Positions 1-11,617 of a DNA stretch of 64,000 nt are shown in pieces. A program made the position numbers and the translations under genes. Origin of the DNA: Congeria kusceri (lineage: Eukaryota; Mollusca; Bivalvia; Myida; Dreissenidae). Below the pieces are notes generated by a model. It was given only the letters and a program-made list of their open reading frames with translations. It had not been told where the DNA came from and ran no database searches. Each line of letters opens with the position of its first letter. Position 1 is the stretch's first letter. The stretch spans positions 55,744,681 through 55,808,680 of the forward strand of contig CM051025.1 of NCBI GenBank assembly GCA_027627225.1, read 5' to 3'.

Positions 1-1629
1 TTGGCAGTGACTTAGATATTACTAGCTATAAGATTTGTTTTCTGCATTTTTTGTCAACCTTTGGAATTTTTCGGCGTAGCTGTCTAAGATCACTTTTGAC
101 CTAGATTTTTTGCAATAATTATGCAGCGGGAAAACTGAATGCCAATAGAATTGGGCAAATTTTCTAATTTTAGGGAATGCAAACTTCAAACAATGGTTTA
201 ACGTATACCAATAACTGTTGCGTACTTTTGGGGAATAAAAATTTACATAATTGTTTACATAAGCGGTTAAAATGAAGTTATAAACATATCCTCGACATAT
301 TCTCTAGAACTGAGGCTAATTATGAAAGTATTTTCTCATTGTAAACAGAATGCTATATTCATTCACGTAACGAAATAACTATTTTGTTCAGCCTACATTT
401 ATATAAGCAGTACGCCGGTTGCCCTATAAATAGCGATTGTGCAATTTTCCCATTCATAAATCTCATTCACAGAGTTGCCGTTCCATGTAGCCCATTGATT
501 CTAACGAGTTCATCACATTCCAGAAACAGTAGTGTGATTCTAAAAATAGCGCGCGTAGCTAGCAACCGTTGTATAGCTGTGGTAATATACTCGTACATGC
601 ATCAATAATAGCGTTCAGAGAATCATAAACCTAAAAATTCAATAAATAGGGAATTTATTTTATAAACTTACTGTTAATTTGAATTAAAATTGTGGTTACG
701 ATTTATTAACGATTATTTATAATTGCACGTTTCTATCAACTTCTCCAATAGATGTTATTTAATCTATAAAAAGATGCTTCATTTTCTATGGATAAAACGT
801 TATGAAAGAAGATTTGGAATGCGTCGAATTGGTTATTCGCGTAGCATGAATACACAATTTGCAATACTAATTATTCACAGGAACCCTTGATATATTATAT
901 TTCTACTGATATAATTTAAAATCGTCACAGTCTTATTAATTTTTTTGTTTGCGTAATCAAAAATAAAGTCTTAACATTTCAAAAATCGCTGAATGTTCCC
1001 TGACTATTGCTTTTTATTGGATACACAGTATTAATGCTTATTTTACTTCAAATCGTTATTGTATTAGATAACTAACATGAATGGTATATTACCGGTACTA
1101 TAAATAACTATATAGACTCGTCTGATACATAATTATTTTAATTAATTCCCGAAATTATTTTCGTACATTGTTAATTTGTTAAATTGGCTTGACAAATTCA
1201 GATAACAATTATGTTAACCTAAATTATTTTGGTTATTCATATATCACTGGTGGAAACTCGGAGCTGTATGATTGGTTTATTCACGGCATAGATGTTAATG
1301 ATAATTTTATTTAATTTTTAAATTAATAAATTTATCTAAAATTAACTTTTGGGTCCAAGAAATTTTCTTATAGTGTCCGAAAAATCTGGGGTCCAATAAG
1401 TCTCCTAATATTGGTGGGGACCAAAAAATCTGGGGTCTGAGAAGTCACGTAACTGATCATCTTGGCCGTCTGTTTAGGTAATTTTTAAATGACATCTCAA
1501 TATTAATTTCAACGCCGATTGTCTTTTTTAAAGACATTTCTTGTTATTATTGAGGTGTCATTATATTGTAAGAGCTACGTTCAAGGTATTTCTTGTTCCT
1601 AAATCTATAGCTGTGTTGAAAATCTTCTT
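1..1629. other. AT-rich intergenic DNA, no gene seen
   Basis: Very AT-rich sequence with frequent stops in all frames. The only longer frame (about 384-608) starts at a non-ATG codon and shows no recognisable domain or splice context. Two short related stretches containing AAAAATCTGGGGTC occur near 1380 and 1421. No RNA gene was recognised. Confidence 0.6.
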
Positions 1630-2815
1630 GTTGGAAACCACTTCGGGGATTTCAGAATAATTTCACAGAAATGTTGCTTGGGTTACTCTGTACCAAATTC
1701 CTTCAAATTATTTTGATTCAATAAAAAATGCCTGCAAGGGTGTAGACCTTATATGGCTATATTGCAAGTAATTTCGACGAATATTGCTTGGGTCACTCTG
1801 TACCAAATTCCTTTCATTTTTTTTTTATCCATTAAAAAATGCCTGCCAGGGCGGTATGCAGTTGTTAGCTACATGTATTCTGGTCAGTCACAGTCCGTCG
1901 TCGGTTGTCATCATCGTCCGTCGTCGTTAGTTACATTTACGTAAACAAAATTTTCTCTGAAATTGCTGGGCGGATTTTAGCCAAACTGGCAGGAATGTTC
2001 CTGGGATGGTCCTTTAACAAATACCTTCAATTCATTTGCATATTTGGAAAACTCTGCTTGCCATGGCAACCAAAACCTTAAAATACTGGAAAACTTTTAA
2101 AATCTTCTTGTCAGAAATCACTGGCTGGATATGAAAATAGTTTTCACAGAAATGTTTCCAGTGTGACCCTCGACTGAATACCTGCAAATCAATTTGATTT
2201 GTTTAAAAAACATGGCTGCCAGGGGCGGGGCAGCTTTCCTTCTACAGCTATAAATAGAAAGCTTTGAAAATCTTCTTCTCAGAAACCGCTGACCGGATTT
2301 CAAAATAATTTCACAGAAATGTTTCTTGGGTGACCCTCTACTAAATTTCTTGAAATCATTTTGATTCATTGAAAAACATGGCCACCATGGGGTGGAGTTA
2401 ATTTTGATTCATTGAAAAACATGGCCACCATGGGATGGAGCAGTTTTCCTTATGTATCTACACAGAAAATCTTCTTGTAAGGAACCACTGACCGGATTTA
2501 TTTTGATTTGTTAAAAAAAAACATGGCCACAACGGTGATAATGCAGTTTGCCTTATATGGCAATAAGGAAATTTTGAAAATCTCAGAAACTGCTGACTGG
2601 ATTTCCAAATAATTTCATAGAAATGTTCCTTGAATGATGGGTCACCCTCTACAAAATTCCTTCAAATCATTTTGATTAATTAAAACACATTGCTGCCAGT
2701 GCACTGGGCAATTTTCATTAAATGGCTATGTAGAAAATTTGGAACATCTTGAATAATTTTGCATCAATGTCCCTTGGGTCATCCCCTACCAAATTTATAA
2801 TTAGATGTACTGTAC
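1630..2815 (+). repeat. Degenerate tandem array of ~110-180 bp monomers
   Basis: Units recur with the order: TTTCACAGAAATGTT, then a GGGT(G/C)AC(C/T)CTCTAC core, then CAAATTCCTTCAAAT, TTTGATTCATTGAAAA, CATGGCC(A/G)CCA and TTCCTTATATGGCTAT. Copies are clear near 1665, 1770, 2140, 2310, 2600 and 2760 and have diverged strongly. Relatives of this monomer occur at 6240-6600, 28,040-29,700 and 45,360-45,660. It looks like the internal array of an old repeat element whose ends have decayed. Confidence 0.6.
2358..2445 (+). repeat. 44-bp direct duplication inside the old array
   Basis: The stretch starting TTTTGATTCATTGAAAAACA and running through ATGGCCACCATGG is present twice, starting at 2358 and 2402, with one or two differences. 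This is a local slippage-type duplication within one monomer. Confidence 0.75.
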
Positions 2816-3303
2816 ATGGTTCAGATTTGATAATATTCAGATGTTTTCAATGAAACTCTTTGAGTGTTGCACGAATTCCCCTGCATGTTCATGATTCAAA
2901 TTTAATATTGCTCCATGAGGCTGTGTGTTGCTTCCCACCCACTCATCTGAACACTGAAAGGGTAGGGTACAATGATTTGTCAGGTGTCAAAATGAGGAAC
3001 AATGGCCTGCTTATACTTAGAGTGATACGTTCATATTAATATAACTGTCTACAAGCCATTTGGAAAGACATAATTATGGTTTTGTAACAAAAAAACAACA
3101 TTCTAGTTGCCCTTGTTGGTTTCTCTATGTTTTGCCAGGGGAAGACTCTGTTATCACTTAACACCCATTACTGTGTAATAAGTTTATAACTGAGGTACTT
3201 ATGACATTTATTGGAGAAAATGTATTTTATTTAATGCTAAGTAGTGAAATATAGAAAAATATCAGTGAGATATATCCCTATATCACTCACAGTGATGGAC
3301 TAC

Positions 3304-4760
3304 TTTTTAGCTCGCCTGAGCACGAAGTGCTGTGTGAGCTATTGGTAAAGGGGACCTCTCTGGCGTCATCGTACCTTCCGTCGTCAAGGTGCTGTGAACA
3401 ATTTGGACCGTTATCGCGATAAAGACTACATTTTTTATTCAATCTTGACCAAAATTGCACAGTTTGTGTATGACCATAAAATCTTAAACGAGTTTGATAA
3501 TGGGCCCAAACGGACCAGGAACACCAGAGTTATTACCCCTTTTTCATGCAAAAAAAGTGCAAAAGTGCCCTTTTCCAACGTATAGACTTTATTTTCCATC
3601 CAATCTTAACCAAACTTTCACAGTTTGTGTATGACCATTAGATCTCAGCAGTTATAAAATGGGCCAGATCGTGTTTCAAACATCAGAGTTATTGCCCTTT
3701 GTTTATTAAATTTTTTTACAAAAATGTTTATTCAGGATAGAGAGAGATATTTTTCATCAAATCTTCACCAATCTTGCACAGTTTGTCTATTACCATGAGA
3801 TTATAGTTGGTGTCAAATATAAGCAAGATCGGACCAGAAACACCAGAGTTATTGCCCTTTGTTTGTGAAAAAAATATGCAAAAATGAACATTATACAGGA
3901 TAGAGACTTCATTTTTCATTCAATCTTTACCAATCGTGCATAGTTTGTCTATGACCATAAGATTAAAGGTGAAGCTGAATATAAGCAAGATTGGACCAGA
4001 AACACCTGAGTTATTGCCCTTTGTTTGTGAAAAAAATATGCAAAAATGGACATTATTAAGGATAGAGACTTCATTTTTCTTCCTATCTTCACCAATCGTG
4101 TACAGTTTGTCTATGAACATAAGACTACAGGTGAAGTAGAATATAAGCATTATCGGGCCATAAGCACCAGAGTTATTGCCCCTTGTATTTGGAAAAACAC
4201 ATCAACAAGCAAGCCGCACACACGATTTTTGATTTAATGTTGACCAAACTTACACAGTTTGCGCATGACCATAAAAATTTATTGATAAAATTTGATTTCC
4301 ATGCAGTTAATTGTACATGCAACTTTGATGTCTTCAGAGCCTGCATTAACATCATTTATCATCATTGGACAGAAAATTATCAAAGAAAAAGTAAAACTTT
4401 ACCTTATAGCACAGCCATCGCAATTATCGCATTGCAACTAGTTTTCCAAAACTGTTTGCGAAAAAGAAATCAAAATCTACTGTTTGTGCATTTTCCAGAA
4501 TTGTCAATGACTTAATGTAAAAGGGTCAGGTAAGAATATCGAGAAAAATGATTTGAGAACCATTAGCAAAAAAACGCACATCCACTACCCAACTCATACT
4601 TTAGTTAGCCCATTGCATACCCATGTTTTAAATCAAAATTGATCCTACCGCCACTGTATATTGTTCAGATACCTTAATTGTCAAACCTGTCACAACAGTA
4701 TGGTCTTCATCTGTACCAGTTGTCAGGTGAGCGCTTTGGGCCATCATGGCCCTCTTGTTT
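3304..4760 (+). mobile_element. Helentron-like non-autonomous element, family A, copy 1
   Basis: The left end is TTTTTAG followed by an imperfect palindrome (3309-3339, GCTCGCCTGAGC... TGTGAGC). The right end carries CAGGTGAGC (4724), inverted relative to the left end, then the perfect hairpin GGGCCATCATGGCCC (4738-4752) and CTCTTGTTT. Between them lie about four ~162-bp monomers, marked by GATAGAGA at 3736, 3899 and 4061 and by CACAGTTTGTCTATGACCAT. There is no transposase frame, and the longest frames are reads through the monomers. A related copy occupies 21803-25114. The Helentron/HINE assignment is inferred from the subterminal inverted repeats and the 3' hairpin. Confidence 0.7.
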
Positions 4761-6007
4761 TAATTTTATTTGATTTGAATAATATTTAATTGTAGGTGTT
4801 TTCACCATTTATCATACATAATTATCAAAACAGAAAAGTTTTAAAGATTAATAACACCAAATGTTAAGAATACCTCTCTGATATAATAAAGTGTCTTTCC
4901 TCTTATTTTCTATTGGATTTTCCTCAGTCGTATTGAGCCAAGGAGACTAGAACAGACAATGCCTTGCGGGTACAAGTTTTACCCACAAGGCATTGGAGCT
5001 CGTCATCTTTATCCCAGCATGTTACACTTGCACTTGTTGTTTACTATTGCTATGAACAGTAGTCCCCCCTTGTTTACATAATTGTTGTATTGCCCGTTCT
5101 CCAATTCCAAAATATAACAAGTATCCAGTGTACCCTTAAGTAATAACTTGTGTTCATTAAGCACATACTTATATTGTTTTGTGTGTATTAAGTTTTTATA
5201 TCCAATAACCACTCTTAAGTATTTAAGTATCCAATGTGTGTTCTTGTAAGTAGTGTTCAGCGTTTAATTCTCCGCCATCTTGTTTTCTTCAAATTCTTGA
5301 CCGGCTTATAATCCAATTGTGTTGTTAAGTCCGAATAATTAATATAGAAAACACTTTATACGTATAAGTATTCAATTTCAGAACACTCATAACAGTACAT
5401 CTTTTGTTGTTTTACATTTGAACGCGCATCTACGAGTTTAATCAGCTTAAATTGCTTGCAAAAACACATACGCATTTGAATGTCGTGACTGTGTTAACTA
5501 TTGTTTACATAATAACACCTATGCACACGCTATTTTTAGAAAACTGAATTTGGGAGAACTGAACGCACTTTCACTTTCAATATGTACTTTTATCATAAAT
5601 ATATTTAAAGCTAGCAGTGTGTGTTAACTTCTTGATTTAAAAGCTGACCATTATTCAACAACTTCGTGTATCCAATTGTATTTAAACTTAAACAAATTTA
5701 GAAACACGGATTCTGCGTTGTCTATGAATATACTGTGTAGCATAGTAGACTGTCGTACTGTAAACACGCTGCCATGATAATGCCTTGAGTCCAATTTTTT
5801 TTAGATTTAAGTTGCTTAACTAGATCTAATCCACGGCACATTTGATCGTAATCCAAGATGGCGCTGGAATGTTTATTACTAATCTCGATTACTACGCATT
5901 ATAGAGAAAAATAGTGCGGACTTAATATTGTAAATATCGTTTTGAAAATCCCTAACTAAAAATCAAACGTAAAAATATTCAAATAGCATTTAAATAAAAA
6001 GAAAATG
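4761..6007. other. AT-rich intergenic stretch, no gene seen
   Basis: No frame over ~70 codons and no recognisable exon. Two oppositely oriented YY1-like words are present, CGCCATCTTG near 5270 and CAAGATGGCG near 5854. Their function, if any, is unknown. An upstream exon of the gene at 6692 might lie here, but I could not identify one. Confidence 0.5.
4957..4995. repeat. Short perfect-arm hairpin
   Basis: CAATGCCTTG (4957-4966) is the exact reverse complement of CAAGGCATTG (4986-4995). A further GGGT/ACCC pair lies inside, around a ~9-nt loop. It could be two abutting ends of a small inverted-repeat element. No polyadenylation context or flanking gene suggests a terminator. Confidence 0.7.
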
Positions 6008-6109
6008 TGTTTGTTTTCGGTGTGATATCGTCACTGGAAAGGGAGACAATAAACATATTTTCTCCCTTTCCTGTGACGATGTCACTCGTAATCACACCGA
6101 AAACAAACA
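6008..6109. repeat. ~100-bp near-perfect inverted repeat (foldback)
   Basis: The left arm starts TGTTTGTTTTCGGTGTGAT, continues ATCGTCACTGGAAAGGGAGA, and meets its reverse complement ending at 6109. The right arm carries about 10 extra bases (within CGATGTCACTCGTAATCAC). The arms are ~40 nt around a short AT-rich centre. The open frames here are by-products of the palindrome. It resembles a foldback or MITE core and lies 580 bp before the first visible exon. Confidence 0.8.
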
Positions 6110-6231
6110 AATATCCTCTATATATTTTGCAATGGGAGGCAGCCGAATATTGGTTGAAAATCAGGGAATCAAAGGCCCTATTTTTAATGCATACAGTGAT
6201 GCAAAGTTGTCAGTGACTATTAATTATACTC

Positions 6232-6661
6232 AGGTGAGCGACCAGGGCCACTGTCCTTATATGGCTATATTGAAAACTTCTAATCTGAAACCGCTCGATG
6301 GATTTGGCAATCATTTCACAGAAATGTTTCTTGTATGACCCTCGACCAAATTCCCTCAAATTATTTTGATTCAGTGAAAACGATGGCCACCAGGTGGCAG
6401 GGCAGTTTTCTTTATTTGGCTATATTGAAAGCCTTAAACAAATTCGTGACAGAAACCACTGATAGGATTTCGAAATTTTAAAGTGATGTTCCTTGGGTGA
6501 CTACCAAGTTCCTTCAAATTAATTTGATTTATCAAAAGCCATTGCTGTCGTATGTTGTTGCCAATATTTTTCTTCAAACATCTCTGAACATGCTATTGAA
6601 GTTGTACAAGGAACTATTAAACTTTGGTGAGGGACCTTAGGCCATCATGGCCCTCTTGTTT
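6232..6661 (+). mobile_element. 3' part of a Helentron-like element, just upstream of an exon
   Basis: CAGGTGAGCGACCAGGGCCA at ~6232 resembles a degenerate 3' terminus. It is followed by monomers of the TTTCACAGAAATGTT type and then a second 3' end: GGTGAGGGACC, the hairpin GGCCATCATGGCC (6640-6652) and CTCTTGTTT ending at 6661. The left end was not identified. The right end lies only ~30 bp before the splice acceptor at 6691, so element sequence forms most of the acceptor-proximal intron. Confidence 0.6.
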
Positions 6662-6691
6662 CATAATTTTAAATAAATCTTTACTTTTCAG

Positions 6692-8195
6692 AGGGTACCA
6701 AATTGTGAAGAGTGTAGAGCAAAACAAAAGAAACAATCTGTTTTGGACATGCAGCAAATAAAGAAAAAGTTCATCAAAAGGGCTGAGAGTTTGAAGGATC
6801 TATGGAAACGAAAATTAAGTCTGCAGAGGGACACAACAACCGACACAGGGTGGGATTCGTTGCATGCAGAGAGCAGCGGTACCAGTCTATCTGGACAAGA
6901 GAATGACCCAGCTAGTCCCTCAGTGGAGAAACAGAGTACACAAAGCGAATTTGAAGGCCATGAAGAGCAAAATCACTGTGCTACCACAGGACCTTCTAAC
7001 ATGTTCTACCTGCCTTCTGATCGGGAAACATTAGCTGAAATGCAACAGATGTTTGAATCACCTACAAGTGATTCATCTGTATCATATTCCAATTCAAATA
7101 GTGGTATCTTGCATGGACAAAATGCAGTCATGAAGGAAAATGGAAATGGACAAATGAGGACAGATGAAGACCATGACAGTAGCATAAAAGAATCTGATGG
7201 TGATGGAAATTATGTAGTGGATAGAGGGGACAATGCCCCAAATTTATGTTACTGCAAGTGCTGTGCGCATGCTCCAAATTTGGATGGCTCAAATGTTTGC
7301 CGAGGTGAACTTAATGAACTTAACACACAATCATATTCTCAATCAAATGTTCAAATTGTACAAAAATTTCTTTGTGTAAGAAAATGTATGGAAGCCATTG
7401 AACAAAGTATGACAAATCAAGACTCATTTGACAGTGCATTTAAGTTAGAAGAGATTGCTTCACGGTCTGCACAGGGTGCACCTATACAATCATTTGCAGG
7501 GCAAAATGCAGACAGAAATCAACAGTCGTTCAATGCAGGTGTCACGATGACTTCAACGGTTAGAAAAGGTCAAGTAACCCAGGACAATCACTTCGGTAAA
7601 CCAGATGCACGAACAAACAACCAAACACAAGGACCTTTGCCCTATACAGATGCTGCCCACGACAGTACCATCACTGGTAATACACCAATCGTTTCAAGCA
7701 TAAATGGTTTTACCATACCAAAGACTTATATGTCAAGTGTGTCTCCAGCATCACATGATTCTGACGCACATTTTACACCAATCAGCAATGCTGAGGATCA
7801 GTCTGTACCAAGCAGCACAGAGCAGGCTGCTAAAGCATGTACACTATTTGCTAATAGTACCAATTCAGAGAGAAGCATGATGTCTCCACATCATCATGGT
7901 ACACATAGTCAGTATGCAACTTTCCTGAACCAATGTTGTCGTTTCTGTTTGCATCAGTTGGCAGCTAGGAGGACAGAATCTCTGCAACATTTGACCTCGT
8001 GCCCCTATTTGCGTGAACACCTGTTTCATTATTCACAAGAAGCTGCAAGGCAAAGATCACGGACACATTGTATTTCTGAAGGTGATTCATATCAAGACCA
8101 GGTTGTTGGAGAATTCCATCATTCTCAGACTTACCCACTGCTACCTAGCGACCATATAGAGGCAATAGTTATGAACGAAGATTTAAATAGTTCAG
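6692..8195 (+). CDS. Death-domain protein, large internal exon (same gene as 10199-10464)
   Basis: This is the longest and only non-repetitive coding frame in the window: 1,504 nt, ending one base into a codon. I place its start at the acceptor TTACTTTTCAG (to 6691) because the frame stays open upstream of the first ATG (6749) and encodes RVPNCEECRAKQKKQSVLD. It ends at the donor TTCAG|GTAAAT (8195/8196). Residue numbers count from 6692. Residues ~10-40 are basic (KKKFIKRAESLKDLWKRKL), which would suit a juxtamembrane segment. The middle is rich in Ser, Thr, Asn and Gln and probably disordered. Two Cys clusters stand out: CYCKCC near residue 186, and C-x2-C-x13-H-x3-C at 416-437 (CRFC ... H ... 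C), a possible zinc site. No signal peptide or membrane helix is visible, so the 5' exons are missing. With the death domain downstream it could be a TNF-receptor-type tail or a cytosolic death-domain adaptor, and I cannot decide which. Confidence 0.82.
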
Positions 8196-8246
8196 GTAAA
8201 TGTTATTTCAGACCTGCTGTATTTACTTATTAATGGGACCTGATTA

Positions 8247-8990
8247 GGGGTTTCACTATATACTGGTATATTGGTTTATTGCAATATTTGATTCTGCAAT
8301 AAAATATTGCTATATGAATGTCCATACCAATATAGTGCATTATTTATGTGGTCCTTTTACAGTTTTGTATTTTTTTCTAGTTATTATTACATTGATTACA
8401 AAACTTTTTACTGAATTAAAACATGCTTATTGTCAGTGATAAACAATTGAAAGTCAGTCTCATTTTGTACAGTTGATAGTTTTGTAGGGGTGAAGGTCAA
8501 AATCCAGACCATTATATAAAGACTGTACTTGCGACCAATAATATTCCATTTATTGTTAGTTTACATGTTTTCTCTTAAAAGGTTATGCTTAATAATACAT
8601 TAAACCTGACATTGTTTCCAGTTGAAATAAAGAGTGGAATACATAAATATACATCATAAATACCTGTACATGTCAAAAATCACTCTGAATGTAATATAAT
8701 AAATACAGTGAACAGCGATGACAGACGTTTTGAGAGTGTTGCTAATAATTATTTTGCTTTTCTATCTACTGTTATATGTTGCTATTAGTGCGCCTTTCAT
8801 CAACATCGGTGTTCATAAAAATATAAAAAAACCATCCAACAAAATATTGCGCTGCCCATAGTGATTTTATCAGTCTTAAGTTTATTAAATACACAAATGC
8901 AAAGGTCGCAATATATCGCAATAAATATCGTAATGAATTTAAAAATAACGCAGTATATTGCAATATGGATTTCTAATATCGGTTCACCCC
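8247..8990. mobile_element. Possible MITE in the intron
   Basis: GGGGTTTCAC at 8247 faces GGTTCACCCC at 8981-8990 in inverted orientation. Both ends are followed inward by ATATTGCAATA-type words, which recur through the element (near 8277, 8300 and 8950). No transposase frame was seen. The inverted repeats are short and imperfect, so the boundaries are tentative. Confidence 0.4.
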
Positions 8991-9170
8991 GTGACCTGAC
9001 CTAGTCACATATTGGCAAGTTGATACTTACCAAACATTGTGGTCTCAGATTCCCAAAACAGAAGTATGTTATATATAACTCCAGACAAAGATTATATATT
9101 TGCCATTATAAATAAAGCAGAAAAATGAAATGGATACAATTATAAAAATTTTGTAATGTTTTTTGTTGTT

Positions 9171-9700
9171 ATGCCCCCGCAAAGTGGGAGGCATTAAGCA
9201 TTGCATTTGTTCGTCCGTCCGTACGTCTGTCCGACCATATGTACGTACATCCCGAAATTTGGTAGACTCGACTTGTTTTAACTGCTTGGCGGATTTAAAT
9301 GTCAATTTCACAGCTGAAGAACCCTAACGTGTAGTTGATCGTTCAGACAGGAATTATGGCTGCGACCAATGTTGGCAGAATTACGGCCCTTTGTCAATTT
9401 TTCTACTCAGGAGAATAAATACTGCCCGAAATTTTGTGGACTCAACTCCTATTTAACTGCTTGGCAGATTTCGATTTAACTTTCACAGCTGAAGAACCTT
9501 AATGTGTAGTTGATCGTTAAAGCAGGAATTATGTCTGTGATCAATTTTTGTCAGAATTATGGCCCTTTGTGGGGTTTTTTCACTATGGAATATATATATG
9601 AAAATAAATTTGTGGAGACAAACATTTGTGTTGGTGACACGCCCTTTGTCTGTGTCCAAACATGTGTCGTGGGGGCGTCTGTGTCTGTGACACATCTAGT
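9171..9700 (+). mobile_element. ATGCCCCC-type element with a CTAG 3' end (Helitron-like)
   Basis: It begins ATGCCCCCGCAAAGTGGGAG and runs through GTCCGTCCGTACGTCTGTCC and two ~185-bp related units (ACTGCTTGGC(G/A)GATTT, TTTCACAGCTGAAGAACC). It ends at GGGGGCGTCT, then the stem GTGTC-TGT-GACAC, then ATCTAG before a T. The hairpin followed by CTAG recalls the 3' signature of Helitrons. The larger element at 11499-16531 has the same pair of ends. No protein is encoded. Confidence 0.6.
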
Positions 9701-10198
9701 TGGTTTTAGCAAGTTAAGCTGAAGAGTTAAATAAATATGTTAGTCAGCCAGATAAATGATGTAATTATGGCCATAATGACACTTAGGCTTCATCACCGCT
9801 GTTCCAACTGGTACATGCCTGTCTTGGCTATAAGGTTTCTGTCCTTGCCAGTGTACTTTGGGCTATCATAATCCTGCTGTTGATTTACCAGTATTCATTG
9901 ATTTGTTGAGTCAAGTTTTGTCTTGAGAAGATCTGTCCTAAGGTCACTTGTTTCAATTATATGTCATGGCTCATGGTTTTTGGAAGAAATCATTTCAGTA
10001 ATAAAATTCATGATCGTTTGTGTGTTTTGTGAATAGATAGTTTCAACTGTTTCTTTGGATTACTAAACAATTTGAGTACAGGTTGATGTTTTCTCTGAAT
10101 TTGCCCAACTAAAAATTATTGGCATCTGCCAACTGTCTTATAAGTTATTCAGAATATTCAACTGCTACTTCGTTCTTTGATATTTATCTCTGTTGCAG

Positions 10199-10464
10199 GC
10201 ATTACAAGATGCCTGCTAAACCATGTGAGCACACAAGTTGGTAAAGACTGGAAAAAACTGTTACGAGAACTAAAGGTTGCTGAGCCGAAGATTGAAGACC
10301 TGGACAGTCAACCTAACAGTATTCAGGAGAAAGCGTTCCAAGGGCTTCGAGTATGGAAACGACAGTTTGGTACAGAAGCAACTTCAGCAAAGTTGGAAAA
10401 TGGTCTGAAAGAAATTGGACTAACAAGTGTTGCTGAGCAGATAAATGGTCATTTCACAGCATAA
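10199..10464 (+). CDS. Death domain, terminal exon of the gene starting at 6692
   Basis: The exon starts after GTTGCAG (10198) and stops at TAA 10462-10464. Joined to 8195 it completes a 589-residue fragment. From about residue 507 it reads as a whole death domain: VGKDWKKLLRELKV (helix 1-2, with the characteristic Trp at 10249-10251, residue 519), EPKIEDLDSQ (helix 3), IQEKAFQGLRVWKRQFG (helix 4, with the conserved L-x2-W), ATSAKLENGLKEIGL (helix 5) and SVAEQI (helix 6). Death domains make homotypic contacts in TNF-receptor, FADD, IMD and Toll/MyD88 signalling. Position at the extreme C-terminus suits a receptor tail or FADD/IMD-type adaptor better than a kinase. The fold assignment is from pattern recognition and no search was run. 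AATAAA at 10826-10831 is a possible polyadenylation signal, but it lies within repeat sequence. Confidence 0.85.
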
Positions 10465-10689
10465 GTAGAACATTCAAAATGCATTAATTGAGAGATGCAA
10501 AGGGAAAATTATATTATATTGTACAATGTAATATTTTGCTGTCAGTAAAATGTAAAGAGAGTTTATAATCTTTCACAATAGGTGAACGTTCCCTTATAGT
10601 TCCTATTGTTCTTGTTGGAAAATATTTTTAGTCACAAAATGCTGGGGAAGATAGCAGTAAAGAATAGTTGTGTTGTTTAGAAATCTCTC

Positions 10690-10916
10690 TTGGCCCTTAT
10701 CACCTAATGCTCCAACCTTACTGGACAATGAAAAATTATTCAGTTAACATTATCACTGTCAAATCTTGTTCATCTGTAACCAATTTTGGCAGAATTATGG
10801 CCCTTGCTCATTTATTCCACTGTAGAATAAATCATCAACTAATGCTAAAGCCTTTATTGGACAGTTATACAATTATTCAATTAACAGTCACTGTCAAATC
10901 TTGTTCATAATTACCA
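10690..10916 (+). repeat. Two tandem ~135-bp units
   Basis: ACTGTCAAATCTTGTTCAT occurs at 10755 and 10890, each preceded by CTAATGCT..AA.CC and TTATT(G/C)AGTTAACA-like words and linked by CAGAATTATGGCCCTTGCTC. It looks like a remnant of a monomer-array element downstream of the death-domain gene. 10,917-11,323 shows nothing further. Confidence 0.55.
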
Positions 10917-11617
10917 GGTATTGTATGTAATGTCTCCAGATCGTTCGAAGATGTACACTATTTCAGTGGACGTTTTGTCTAGTCAAAGTCTGGACCTCAT
11001 TTTAGTTCACCTTGCACATTTTTTATTGGACCACCTGAAAACCTTGCCAGAATGATGTCCTAAGTGAATGTACTGTGAATCCTGAAAATGGTTATGCTGG
11101 TCCAAAAACTTAGTCACTAGGCCAAATATAAAATAAACCTTTTTACCTCCCTAGGACCCACATTTTCAATCAGATCAGGTTAAAAATTGACCAGAACGCT
11201 GTCCTCCTTGAAATCTAGGTTCTGGTTATATATGTCACCTGTGGTCAAAAACTATGTCTGATGGTCAATTGACATAACAACATGTAGTTTTGATTTTGTG
11301 ACATTTACAATATAGCAGGTTCATTTTTAGCTCGTCTATTCGAAGAATAGGCGAGCTTTCCTAATCGCCCCGGCATCGACGCCAGCATCATATGAACTTG
11401 GTTAAAGTTTATATTCATAAGTCTCGTAACTTCTAAACTACATTAGTTATTCAGTTGAAACTCGTAATATACTTGTAAACGGCCATTAATACATTTTTAT
11501 GCCCCCACTTTAGAGGGGGGGATATTGATTTGCCCTTGTCAGTCCATCCGTCAGATTTTTGTGTCACGCATAACTAAAAAAGTATAACTGCAAGAGTGAT
11601 GACACTGTATAAGCATA

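Larger units (their letters stand above)
8196..10198 (+). other. Phase-1 intron of the death-domain gene
   Basis: GT at 8196-8197 and the acceptor TATCTCTGTTGCAG ending at 10198 bound a 2,003-bp intron. The single base left at 8195 and the GC at 10199-10200 form a glycine codon, and the reading frame then continues into the death domain. This supports the pairing of the two exons. The intron holds at least two repeat elements (8247-8990 and 9171-9700). The 496-codon frame continues 38 bp into the intron to a TAA at 8231-8233, so intron retention would give a protein without the death domain. Confidence 0.8.

Noticed and set aside
4957..4995. Rho-independent-type terminator
   Set aside because: The hairpin is real, but this is eukaryotic DNA, there is no gene ending nearby, and no U-tract follows.
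6743..6751. Start of the death-domain exon frame at the TTG of 6743 or ATG of 6749
   Set aside because: TTG is not a plausible eukaryotic start here, and the frame is open back to a good acceptor at 6691. The exon most likely continues an upstream coding exon.
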